Positions 1 to 7,465 of a stretch of 42,547 bases of DNA are shown in pieces. Made by a program: the position numbers and the translations under genes. The notes under the pieces were generated by a model. The model ran no database searches and was not told the origin of the DNA. It was given only the letters and a program-made list of their open reading frames with translations. This stretch comes from Aminicenans sp964648465 (GTDB lineage: Bacteria > Acidobacteriota > Aminicenantia > Aminicenantales > Aminicenantaceae), in the NCBI GenBank assembly GCA_964648465.1, contig CAZYMU010000025.1, positions 1 to 42,547 of the forward strand, read 5' to 3'. Position 1 is the stretch's first letter. Each line of letters opens with the position of its first letter.

Positions 1-1
1 G

Positions 2-652
2 TATGTTCCAAAAACAAAAGAAGGAAAAGAGATAAAACCTGGAATGAGCGGATTTATTGGCCTGCCTTATGCTCCAGCAGGCGAATATTCGGTAGAATTT
101 GTTGCAGGTAATAATAAACTATTGAAAAAAGGAATCGTTTGCCCTGACCCAAGAATTCAGATTGATGAAAAAAGCAAGACTGTACAGACTGAAACTCTTG
201 CGGAAATATTGGCAATTTCAAAAAAAATGGCTTTATCTGTAACATCTGTTAAAAACATAAGACGACAGCTTAAAAAATTAAATAAAGATTTTGTAAAGCA
301 AGAGGATATTGATGAGATAGTGCAGAATGCTTTAAAAAACTTTGATGAGAAATTCAGTAAACTGGAAGAAGAGATTACACCAAAAGGATTTGGATACAGA
401 GGATCTATGGAAATGGCCTTAAGAGGAGGTTCTCTCTCCCAGATGATTATGTTTTTAGGAATGTCTATTGGGGGGTATCCTCACGCTCCGACCGAGAGGG
501 ATCTGTTTCAGCTAGATGAGTTCAAAAAAGCGGTTGACTTGCTTGTTGAACGTTTGAATAAACTCATTGAGTATAATTTGGCAGGACTGAACAAAACTTT
601 AGAAAAACATGATATTAAGCCTCTTAAAATACCTAAACAGATCAAACTCTGA
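2..652 (+). CDS. C-terminal fragment of a sortilin/VPS10-like BNR-repeat protein (5' truncated)
   Basis: The reading frame is open to the left edge, so the ATG at 44 is probably internal and the N-terminal beta-propeller lies outside the window. What remains looks like the tail of the large secreted 'sortilin/glycosyl hydrolase BNR' proteins. There is a short beta-sandwich segment ending in PYAPAGEYSVEF, then the CPDPRIQID junction typical of these tails (compare PGEYRVSMAF...RKDP in the protein at 21650-24607). A helical, coiled-coil-like tail rich in Lys, Glu and Leu follows, with a Gly/Met-rich stretch around SQMIMFLGMSIGG. No Asp-box is visible in the fragment. Function is unknown; such proteins are exported and often accompany peptidases. 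The assignment rests on resemblance of the tail to the two complete homologues in this window. Confidence 0.6.
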   Translation, partial: YVPKTKEGKEIKPGMSGFIGLPYAPAGEYSVEFVAGNNKLLKKGIVCPDPRIQIDEKSKTVQTETLAEILAISKKMALSVTSVKNIRRQLKKLNKDFVKQEDIDEIVQNALKNFDEKFSKLEEEITPKGFGYRGSMEMALRGGSLSQMIMFLGMSIGGYPHAPTERDLFQLDEFKKAVDLLVERLNKLIEYNLAGLNKTLEKHDIKPLKIPKQIKL

Positions 653-722
653 TGATCTATATGAATAAAACAGATTGAATAAAATATACAGTAGGGGTAG
701 AAGCTAAAAAATATAAAGCAGG

Positions 723-1331
723 CTAAATGTTTATTTTTCTTTTTGACAGTTTCTTATCTCTGTAGAAATTTATGCGAAATGATACAGATTTGCGGGGGAC
801 CATCATATAAGATTTGGTAAGTTTGACGCCAATTTTTTCTGCTGGAAGATTCTGGAATATATATTTTTGCTCTTTAATATCCCAGTTTTTATAGCCAGGA
901 CTGAATCTTCTGCTTGGCCAGAGGTCCATTTTTCTTGCTTTTTTATATAGTATTTTATCAACCTGTTCGGCAGCTTCTTCGGCGGCTTCTGAGCCCAACG
1001 CATCCACGGCCAATCCTCTCAGGATCTCGTTTTTTTTCATAAGTCTTGTACTTTCACTCTCTAAGCCAGGGCCGATTGTACATATACTTAAGGCAACTCT
1101 ATCTGCATTTTTAAAAATAGGATGCTGGTTTGTTTCACTATAATCAAGAATCTTATAGACAGCCCCAGCATGAAGAAGAAACTTCAGTTTTTCTTTTTCC
1201 TCATGAATGATGTCTATTAATGTATCGTATATTTCATTTGATTTGTTTTTATGTCCGATACGCATAAGGATATTTCTTTCATCCAATTTAAATTGAAAAA
1301 TATCGATTTTTTCTGCAAAATTTGTAATCAT
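723..1331 (-). CDS. Stand-alone cobalamin-dependent methionine synthase activation-domain protein
   Basis: A 202-residue protein resembling only the C-terminal reactivation module of MetH (Met_synt_B12 family), which binds S-adenosylmethionine and remethylates oxidised cob(II)alamin. The signature segment RxSPGYxxW is at residues 142-150 and MVPRKSVSF at 177-185, the counterparts of the SAM-binding RPxPGYP and MxPxxSVSG motifs of MetH. The homocysteine, folate and B12 modules of MetH are absent. Stand-alone versions commonly sit beside MttB-type methyltransferases and corrinoid proteins, and both are found here at 2602-4735, so it is probably the reactivase for that corrinoid protein. The start ATG has no strong Shine-Dalgarno sequence. 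It is divergent from the aminotransferase at 1397. A non-canonical reactivation partner such as an iron-sulfur RamA is not seen in the window. Confidence 0.75.
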   Translation of the reverse strand: MITNFAEKIDIFQFKLDERNILMRIGHKNKSNEIYDTLIDIIHEEKEKLKFLLHAGAVYKILDYSETNQHPIFKNADRVALSICTIGPGLESESTRLMKKNEILRGLAVDALGSEAAEEAAEQVDKILYKKARKMDLWPSRRFSPGYKNWDIKEQKYIFQNLPAEKIGVKLTKSYMMVPRKSVSFRINFYRDKKLSKRKINI

Positions 1332-1383
1332 TGAGGCAAAAGAATATCATATTAAAATAAAATTGTCTGCATGAAAATTGGAG

Positions 1384-1399
1384 AGGAGGAATTAAAATA
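1384..1399 (+). promoter_or_regulatory. Shine-Dalgarno that decides the aminotransferase start
   Basis: AGGAGG at 1384-1389 is followed after 7 bases by ATA (1397), in frame with the aminotransferase; an ATT at 1391 is also in frame but only one base away. No ATG, GTG or TTG lies in frame between here and ATG 1457, 68 bases downstream of the Shine-Dalgarno. An out-of-frame ATG at 1371 opens only an 8-codon ORF that spans this site and ends at 1400. Confidence 0.5.
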
Positions 1400-2599
1400 A
1401 AAAATCCAGAAATTGCAGTTCGTACTTACCCATTTCAAGAGTCTGTAATACGTGAGATGACCAGATTAGGTAATGAGACTAAAGCTGTCAATCTTTCCCA
1501 GGGATTGCCTGATTTTAATCCTCCTACTGAAATACTAGAGGCTGCCATTACTGCAATAAAAAAAGGAGAGAACCAGTACACTTTCCCCTTTGGCTCTTTC
1601 CTATTTCGGGAAGCTGTAGCAGATAAATACGCTCAATACAATCACATTCATGCTGATCCTAAAAAAGAAATAACCATAACATGCGGTGTTAGTGAAGCCA
1701 TCATGGATGCAGTTATGGGACTAACCGACCCAGGCGACGAAGTGATTATTCTCGAGCCATGGTATGAAAACTATGTCCCTGATTGTCTCATGGCAGGAGT
1801 AACACCACGATTCGTAGAACTTTCTGAGCCTGGATATAAAATCGATACAGAAAAGTTGAGGGCAGCTTTTAACAAACGTACTAGATTGATATTATTGAAC
1901 ACTCCTCATAACCCTACGGGGAGAGTATATAGTTTCGAGGAACTATCCGCTGTTGCTGAATTATGCCAGGAATTTAATGTGATTGTTGTTAGCGATGAAA
2001 CGTATGAGCACATATTTTATGATGGGCATAAACATACAAGTATAGGAAGTCTTGAAGGGATGCACAATCGCACTGTCACAATAAGCGGCATGAGCAAAAG
2101 TTATTCTGTAACTGGCTGGCGAGTGGGATGGATTGTGGCAGTTTCTCCATTAACTTCGGTTATCAGGAAAGTTCACGATTATTTTACAGTATGTGCACCA
2201 GCACCATTTCAAGCCGCTGGAGTTATAGCCCTTAAACTTGGGAAAGAATATTATGAAGAGATAAGACGTAAATATAGCTGTTGCCGATCAATATTAACAG
2301 ATGTTCTTGATTTTGTTGGGGTAGATTATTTTAAACCAGAAGGGGCATATTATGTGATGCTTGATTATAAAAATATAAAATGGGAACAGCAAAAATATTC
2401 GCTTAATGATTGGACTCCCGATAGAACTTTTGCAGAGTTTATGGCCCGTGATATTGGAGTAGCTGTAGTGCCGGGATCAAGTTTCTATACAAGAAAAAAT
2501 AAGGGGATATATAAGGTCCGTATTAATTTTGCCAAAAAAGAAAGCACTCTAAAAGAAGCAGCCAAGCGGCTTAGAAAATTACAGCGATTTGAAAAATAA
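1397..2599 (+). CDS. Class I/II PLP-dependent aminotransferase, probable non-ATG start
   Basis: Fold-type I aminotransferase of the aspartate/methionine/kynurenine aminotransferase group. Numbered from the first ATG (1457), it has the pyridine-anchoring Asp180 and Tyr183 in VVSDETYEH, the NTPHNPTGRV segment at 148-157, the PLP lysine K214 in SGMSKSYSVTGW and the carboxylate-binding Arg in KVRINFAKK near the C-terminus. The frame continues upstream of that ATG as KNPEIAVRTYPFQESVIRE, which reads like the normal family N-terminus, and a perfect AGGAGG (1384-1389) lies 7 bases before an ATA at 1397. I therefore place the start at 1397 (about 400 residues, the normal family length); 1457 would remove the first helix and has no Shine-Dalgarno. 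The stop is 2 bases from the convergent MttB gene. Substrate is unknown. Given the methyltransferase neighbours, an amino acid or its demethylated product is plausible. Confidence 0.85.
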   Translation: MKNPEIAVRTYPFQESVIREMTRLGNETKAVNLSQGLPDFNPPTEILEAAITAIKKGENQYTFPFGSFLFREAVADKYAQYNHIHADPKKEITITCGVSEAIMDAVMGLTDPGDEVIILEPWYENYVPDCLMAGVTPRFVELSEPGYKIDTEKLRAAFNKRTRLILLNTPHNPTGRVYSFEELSAVAELCQEFNVIVVSDETYEHIFYDGHKHTSIGSLEGMHNRTVTISGMSKSYSVTGWRVGWIVAVSPLTSVIRKVHDYFTVCAPAPFQAAGVIALKLGKEYYEEIRRKYSCCRSILTDVLDFVGVDYFKPEGAYYVMLDYKNIKWEQQKYSLNDWTPDRTFAEFMARDIGVAVVPGSSFYTRKNKGIYKVRINFAKKESTLKEAAKRLRKLQRFEK

Positions 2600-2601
2600 A
2601 T

Positions 2602-4074
2602 CTAGGATTTGTATATTTTTGGCAAAGATGAAACCCCGTTCTTATGAGCATCCGCAGACATTATTCTTTGAAGTTCCTGAAGTACATCCGTTTCTAGCGG
2701 GCATTTAGGATTCTCATCAAGAAGATGTTCTATCTCTTCATAAGCTCTGTCAGCAATGGACTTCTCTCCGAGTGAAACCCAGTAATCATAAGTATCTCTG
2801 TCTACTATCTTAGGGAAGATATGTTCTTTACGATACCATTTGCGTGTATGAGACATCGATAAAAATTGAGTTTCTGGTGTAAATTTATCAAATAAACTTA
2901 GAGCAATAGGTTCATCACGCTGTGAAATCCCATCGATTAAACGGTAAGCCATCCCGCATATTTCATTGTCTATGACAAGTTTCTCCAGACTCTGGCTGCT
3001 TTCAAAATCCATCATTCCTGGGCCTGAAATAACATTTATTCCAGAAAGAGCTGCAATTACAGCTCCAATACCAGTTTCGAAACCAGACTGATTATCATTT
3101 ATTTTTGAGTCACTCAATCCCATATAGGCATGTGTGGGCAGGTTGAAATGTTTTGCAATCTGAGCATAGGCTGAGTCTATCATCATAGTTTCTATTGCTC
3201 CCATTGGTGTTGTGCCTTTTCTCATATCAAAACTCGTAGGGGAACCGCCAAAAATAACAGGAGATCCCTTTTTTGCAAGTTGACAAATAACAAGCCCAGA
3301 AAGATTTTCGGCCACATGCTGAACAAGAGTGCCTGCAATAGTAACTGGTGAAGTGGCTCCTGTCATTCCCATCGATATGAGCTCCGATGGAATTCCAGCT
3401 CTTGCACTATCGATTAAGCTCTGTGTTGTAAGATTGCTCCATTTCAAAGGAGGGGAGGGGCAGGCGTCAAAAATAGCGAGTGGTTTGTCGGCAAGTTTCT
3501 TTTCACTTCCTCTAACTGCAATGAGCATATCATGCATGGGTTTAAAGCCTTCAACCCTGAAAGTGCCTGTTACAATTGGCTTTGTTGAGAATTGAAGAGC
3601 AATGAACATACGGTAGCTGTCAGAAATTATGTCAGGCACGTCGCGGCTTACAATCCCGGTGCTTTGGAAATGAATATTGTCCAGGCAGTCAGTTAATCGG
3701 CAGAATTTTATAAGGTCTTCTGTAACTGCTGTTCGTTGCTTTTGTTCTTTGTGGTCAAAGATTGTAACAGCAGCTGAACCTGGATCAAAGTGAACTTTGT
3801 CACCGCCAACCATAAACTCTCTTTCCCCAGCCCTATCGTACATTGTAATGACAGAGGGAGTTGAAGATAGAGATTCCTCTACGAGTTTTGGTGTGATATA
3901 AATTCTTTTTGCTGTCTCATCGAGTTTCATGCCTGCTTCATGAAAGAGCTTCATAGCTTCTTTGTTTTCAACGAAAACCCCTTGTTTTTCCAGGATTACT
4001 AATGCCTCATCAATAATTTTTTGTATAAATTCATTATTTAAAAGCTTAATTTTTGGTCTTATTGTTTCAATCAT
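2602..4074 (-). CDS. MttB-family (trimethylamine/glycine-betaine type) corrinoid methyltransferase, non-pyrrolysine
   Basis: A 490-residue TIM-barrel methyltransferase of the MttB superfamily, which moves a methyl group from a methylated amine or betaine to the Co(I) corrinoid protein. Family landmarks are DPGSAAVTIFD (97-107), GMTGATSPVT (236-245), FGGSPTSFDMRKG (275-287) and GLSDSKINDNQSGFE (319-333). The frame runs through without an in-frame TAG, so this is a non-pyrrolysine member. Characterised relatives (MtgB and others) demethylate quaternary amines such as glycine betaine, proline betaine or carnitine rather than trimethylamine. The corrinoid gene lies immediately upstream in the same orientation with a 10-base gap, so they form one operon. 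A good Shine-Dalgarno (AAGGAAAAAACC) precedes the ATG. The true substrate cannot be read from sequence. Confidence 0.88.
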   Translation of the reverse strand: MIETIRPKIKLLNNEFIQKIIDEALVILEKQGVFVENKEAMKLFHEAGMKLDETAKRIYITPKLVEESLSSTPSVITMYDRAGEREFMVGGDKVHFDPGSAAVTIFDHKEQKQRTAVTEDLIKFCRLTDCLDNIHFQSTGIVSRDVPDIISDSYRMFIALQFSTKPIVTGTFRVEGFKPMHDMLIAVRGSEKKLADKPLAIFDACPSPPLKWSNLTTQSLIDSARAGIPSELISMGMTGATSPVTIAGTLVQHVAENLSGLVICQLAKKGSPVIFGGSPTSFDMRKGTTPMGAIETMMIDSAYAQIAKHFNLPTHAYMGLSDSKINDNQSGFETGIGAVIAALSGINVISGPGMMDFESSQSLEKLVIDNEICGMAYRLIDGISQRDEPIALSLFDKFTPETQFLSMSHTRKWYRKEHIFPKIVDRDTYDYWVSLGEKSIADRAYEEIEHLLDENPKCPLETDVLQELQRIMSADAHKNGVSSLPKIYKS

Positions 4075-4084
4075 GGTTTTTTCC

Positions 4085-4735
4085 TTATTTTTTAATAATA
4101 TTTTCTACGGCCTGAATTGCCGACATTGCGTTTTCTGCATAGCCATCAGCGCCAATATCATCTGCCCATTTCTGGTTGACTGGAGCCCCTCCTACCATAA
4201 CTTTAAACCGTGCTTTTAGATTTTTTTCTTTTAGCATTTCAATAAACTTTTTCTGCCCTAACATGGTTGTTGTCAGTAATGAAGAAAGGCAGATTAGATC
4301 TGCATTGACTTCATCTGCTTTTATTATAAATTTTTCTAATTTCACATCACTTCCTAAATCCGTAACTTCGAAACCGTAAGACGAAAGCATTGAGACAACA
4401 AGGTTTTTACCTATATCATGAATATCACCTTCAATCGTACCAATAACGATTTTCCCTTTGGATTTTACTTTGACATTTGCTTTCTCTAATTCAGGTTGAA
4501 GGATTCTCATCGCTGCTTTCATGCTTTCTGCACTTATAATAAGTTCAGGTAGAAAATATTCTCCCTCTTCCCAAAGTCTTCCGGCTTCCTGAATTCCAGG
4601 GACATAACCTTTTTCTATGATTTCATTGAGGTCCATCTGTTTTTCAATGGCATCTCTTGCAAGGTCCTCAGCCATATTTTTATCCCCTTCTACAATTGCT
4701 TTTTTTATTCTGGATAGCAGTTCTTCTTTATTCAT
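4085..4735 (-). CDS. Corrinoid (B12-binding) methyl-carrier protein, MttC/MtgC type
   Basis: A 216-residue two-domain corrinoid protein. A helical cap domain (about 1-90) is followed by the Rossmann-like B12-binding domain (about 94-214). The DxHxxG motif is present as D104-I-H106-D-I-G109, where His106 is the lower axial cobalt ligand. The downstream SLLTTTM (152-158) and GGAPV (182-186) segments line the nucleotide tail pocket. Its size and the LWEEGEYFLPELIISAE cap segment match MttC/MtbC/MtgC carriers. It accepts a methyl from the adjacent MttB homologue and would pass it to a second methyltransferase, either to tetrahydrofolate (gene not seen here) or to homocysteine (a candidate is at 34650-35537). 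First gene of the mttC-mttB operon, with AAGGAGT upstream of the ATG. Confidence 0.92.
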   Translation of the reverse strand: MNKEELLSRIKKAIVEGDKNMAEDLARDAIEKQMDLNEIIEKGYVPGIQEAGRLWEEGEYFLPELIISAESMKAAMRILQPELEKANVKVKSKGKIVIGTIEGDIHDIGKNLVVSMLSSYGFEVTDLGSDVKLEKFIIKADEVNADLICLSSLLTTTMLGQKKFIEMLKEKNLKARFKVMVGGAPVNQKWADDIGADGYAENAMSAIQAVENIIKK

Positions 4736-4776
4736 TTTTACTCCTTAAATTTTGTACTCAATTATATCTCCTTAAT

Positions 4777-4805
4777 ATTATTCTGATAGATGCAGAAAAA
4801 TTCAA
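4777..4805 (-). promoter_or_regulatory. Candidate sigma-70 promoter of the corrinoid methyltransferase operon
   Basis: Read on the minus strand: TTGAAT (-35, 4800-4805), 17-base spacer, AATAAT (-10, 4777-4782). The predicted start near 4770 gives a leader of about 35 bases before the mttC-like ATG at 4735. Four of six and five of six consensus matches in an AT-rich region, so moderate confidence only. No cobalamin riboswitch is visible in the leader. Confidence 0.4.
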
Positions 4806-4902
4806 GTAATAATTTTCAGTTTATTGGACAAAGGATGAAAGATTTTGTATTTTTATAAGAGCCAAAATTAATAGGGAAAAATAATTATGTTGAGGCAAGC
4901 TA

Positions 4903-5250
4903 ATGAAAATTAAAAGATTTAAAGTAGATAAATATTCAATAAAACTTTATGCGAATGACAGGAAAGGATCCAGAACCAGATGGGGAGATAAAGTGATTGA
5001 AATTTATTCTGATGAAAGACATGTCGCAAGCGCTGTTTTTGCAAGGAAAGGCACAACTGCGCCAGAACCTTATTTTTCGGAAGGGAAAATTTATTATTTT
5101 GCACAAGCCGACCAATATACAACAGTTATAGATTTATTGCGGAATGATAACTCTGTATATATTGTCTGGGAACCGGTTTATGACCCAAAAGAGCCAAATG
5201 ATGGGAATGCATACTTTTATGTAGAAGGAAAAGTAATCCAGCAAAATTAG
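4903..5250 (+). CDS. Hypothetical protein, small beta-rich
   Basis: I do not recognise this 115-residue protein. It has no signal peptide or membrane segment and looks like an all-beta cytoplasmic domain. Strands alternate around KYSIKLYAND, KVIEIYSD, GKIYYFAQ and NSVYIVWEP, and it ends in a conserved-looking DPKEPNDGNAYFYVEGK. A weak GAGG lies about 8 bases before the ATG. The next ORF begins two bases after its stop, so the two are probably cotranscribed. Coding potential is supported by regular codon use and absence of a competing frame, but no function can be inferred. Confidence 0.6.
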   Translation: MKIKRFKVDKYSIKLYANDRKGSRTRWGDKVIEIYSDERHVASAVFARKGTTAPEPYFSEGKIYYFAQADQYTTVIDLLRNDNSVYIVWEPVYDPKEPNDGNAYFYVEGKVIQQN

Positions 5251-5251
5251 G

Positions 5252-5794
5252 ATGAAGTTCTGGAAGTCATTAAGAAGAAAACATAATATGGATAGAAAAA
5301 GATTTCTGGAAAACATATTTAAAAGGATTATCATAGGATTTATTTCAGTTTCCGTCTGTGCTGGATCAATAATTAAGAATGAATTTGAAAAAACATCATG
5401 TATTGAGAAAAATCCTGTTGAAGTCTTGAAGGAAATTTACAAAGAAGTAAAAGAACTTGGAGACAGCAATGATAAAGAATTCCTAAAAAGGGAGTTTTTT
5501 CTAGACCTGGACCATTGTCCTGCGAATCGAGAAGAACATCTTGTTGTTTTAATCTATAAGGTTGACGACAGGGAAAAAATGATAGTCCAGGTGACTTATT
5601 TTAAGCCCACAAGAAAAGACCGCTTGATAAATATTGCTAAAGATACAATGAACATTTCGTGTTTTATTGAGGAAGATAAGATAAAAATTGAAAAAAGCGA
5701 CTATAAAGATAATGAGATAAAATACTTACTAAAAGAAATCTTGCAAGGTATTAGGGAAGAAAAAAAATTATTAAGATTAGATTATTGTCTTTAA
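5252..5794 (+). CDS. Hypothetical protein with N-terminal membrane anchor or signal
   Basis: Unrecognised 180-residue protein. One hydrophobic segment (IIIGFISVSVCAGSII, roughly residues 26-41) follows a very basic start. The internal ATG at 5288 would give MDRKRFLENIFKRIIIG, a Tat-like or short signal-anchor start, and may be the true initiation site. The rest is a charged soluble domain with LDLDHCPANREEHLVVLIYKV near the middle and an acidic/basic helical C-terminus. Located one base after the stop of the preceding small gene, so they are likely translated as a pair. Both could be components of a single unknown envelope-associated function. Confidence 0.55.
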   Translation: MKFWKSLRRKHNMDRKRFLENIFKRIIIGFISVSVCAGSIIKNEFEKTSCIEKNPVEVLKEIYKEVKELGDSNDKEFLKREFFLDLDHCPANREEHLVVLIYKVDDREKMIVQVTYFKPTRKDRLINIAKDTMNISCFIEEDKIKIEKSDYKDNEIKYLLKEILQGIREEKKLLRLDYCL

Positions 5795-5864
5795 AGTAAA
5801 GAACATGTTTCTCTGCATGAAATACAGCCAGCTTAAATTAAATCTATTATGCCTGACCAGAAAT

Positions 5865-5883
5865 AACCTGAATAATTCAGGTT
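5865..5883. promoter_or_regulatory. Perfect 19-bp palindrome before the symporter (operator candidate)
   Basis: AACCTGAATAATTCAGGTT has perfect 9-base arms around a single central A and ends directly before the Shine-Dalgarno AAGGAG (5885-5890) of the symporter. The position suits a repressor operator. As RNA it could also form a 7-bp stem with a 5-base loop next to the ribosome binding site. Confidence 0.45.
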
Positions 5884-5897
5884 GAAGGAGCTCAAGC

Positions 5898-7460
5898 ATG
5901 AATTTCTCGCTAGTCGACTATACTGTTTTCATAGGATACATAATTTTTATAGTTACTTTGGGTTTATGGGTGTCAAAAGAAAAAAAAGGACACAAGAAAG
6001 ACTCCAAGGATTATTTCTTAGCCAGCAAGGCCTTACCATGGTGGGCTGTTGGTGCTTCGTTGATTGCTTCGAATATCTCGGCAGAACAGGTGATAGGAAT
6101 GTCCGGTTCTGGGTATGTCATCGGCCTTGCGATTGCTTCTTATGAATGGATGTCTGCACTTACATTGATCCTTGTTGCAAAATACTTTCTGCCAATTTAT
6201 TTAAAAAAAGGCATTTATACCATGCCTCAATTCTTAGAAATCCGGTTTGATAAACGAGTGAGAACAAGCCTAGCTGTTTTCTGGCTGCTGGTTTACATTT
6301 TTGTAAATTTAACCTCTGTATTATATCTCGGTGCTCTAAGCCTTAAAACTATAATGGGAATACCGCTTATTTATGGTGTCATTGGTTTGGCTCTCTTCTC
6401 ATCCTTTTACACGATATACGGAGGCTTGAAAGCAGTTGCCTGGACAGATGTTGTGCAGGTCATTTTTCTAGTCGGCGGTGGATTGGTTACAACTTATCTT
6501 GCACTAAACGCGGTTAGCGGAGGTGGAGGCATAATTGCCGGAATGAGTGAACTCATTAAACAAGCACCTGAAAAATTTGATATGATTTTAAGCACTTCCA
6601 ATCCGCATTATAAAGAATTGCCCGGGATTGGCATACTCATAGGGGGGATGTGGATTGCCAACCTTTTTTACTGGGGATGCAATCAATATATTACACAGCG
6701 TGCATTAGCTTCGAAGAATCTGAAGCAGGCACAACACGGTCTGGCATTTGCCGGCTATTTGAAACTTCTAATGCCTTTAATCGTGGTCATACCTGGGATT
6801 GCTGCTTTTGTGCTCGGAGCAAATATTGCACCTGATCAATCATATCCATGGTTGTTAAATAATTTTATCCCTATAGGTTTTAAAGGATTGGCATTTGCTG
6901 CCTTAATTGCTGCCATAGTATCTTCCTTGAGTTCTATGGTTAACAGTACTGCCACAATATTTTCAATAGACATCTATAAACAAATTATTAAAAAAGACGC
7001 TTCAGAATCTCAACTTGTTAAGACTGGCCGGATTGGAAGTGCAGTTGCATTGCTTATAGCGGTTTTGATAGCCCCTACACTTACGACTCTGGAGCAGGCA
7101 TTTCAGTTCATTCAGGAGTTTACTGGTTTTGTCAGCCCTGGAATACTTGCAATATTTATATTCGGGCTTTTCTGGAAAAGGACTACTACAAATTCAGCTT
7201 TATTTGCAGCGATTCTGACTATTCCTTTATCAGCCGGCTTTAAATACTTCACGCCTGGAATGGCCTTCATGGATCGAATGGGTATTGTGTTTATAGTTTT
7301 GAGTGTAGTCATAATAGCCGTAAGCCTTTTTGAGTCGAAAGAAAATCATCCAAAGGCTATTTATATAGAAAAAGGACTCTTTAAAACAGATGGCGCATTC
7401 AATACTGCAGCGATTGGAATCTGCGCTATTCTAGCTGTCTTATATATAATTTTCTGGTAG
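5898..7460 (+). CDS. Sodium/galactose (glucose) symporter, SSS family, vSGLT-like
   Basis: A 520-residue sodium:solute symporter with about 14 hydrophobic segments, very close in sequence to Vibrio parahaemolyticus vSGLT along its whole length. The shared segments include LPWWAVGASLIASNISAEQ (46-64), GMSGSGYVIGLAIASYEWMSA (67-87), FVNLTSVLYLGAL, FYWGCNQYITQRAL (257-270) and FIQEFTGFVSPGILAIF. The Gln of SAEQ and the Glu of SYEW, which contact galactose in vSGLT, are retained. It imports galactose or glucose with Na+ across the inner membrane. Galactokinase follows after 5 bases, so the two form one galactose-uptake operon. Shine-Dalgarno AAGGAG at 5885-5890 with 7-base spacing supports this start. 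Confidence 0.93.
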   Translation: MNFSLVDYTVFIGYIIFIVTLGLWVSKEKKGHKKDSKDYFLASKALPWWAVGASLIASNISAEQVIGMSGSGYVIGLAIASYEWMSALTLILVAKYFLPIYLKKGIYTMPQFLEIRFDKRVRTSLAVFWLLVYIFVNLTSVLYLGALSLKTIMGIPLIYGVIGLALFSSFYTIYGGLKAVAWTDVVQVIFLVGGGLVTTYLALNAVSGGGGIIAGMSELIKQAPEKFDMILSTSNPHYKELPGIGILIGGMWIANLFYWGCNQYITQRALASKNLKQAQHGLAFAGYLKLLMPLIVVIPGIAAFVLGANIAPDQSYPWLLNNFIPIGFKGLAFAALIAAIVSSLSSMVNSTATIFSIDIYKQIIKKDASESQLVKTGRIGSAVALLIAVLIAPTLTTLEQAFQFIQEFTGFVSPGILAIFIFGLFWKRTTTNSALFAAILTIPLSAGFKYFTPGMAFMDRMGIVFIVLSVVIIAVSLFESKENHPKAIYIEKGLFKTDGAFNTAAIGICAILAVLYIIFW

Positions 7461-7465
7461 AGACA

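Noticed and set aside
4736..4902. Cobalamin riboswitch before the corrinoid operon
   Set aside because: The 167-base divergent gap has no B12-box-like sequence or multi-stem structure and is too short for one.
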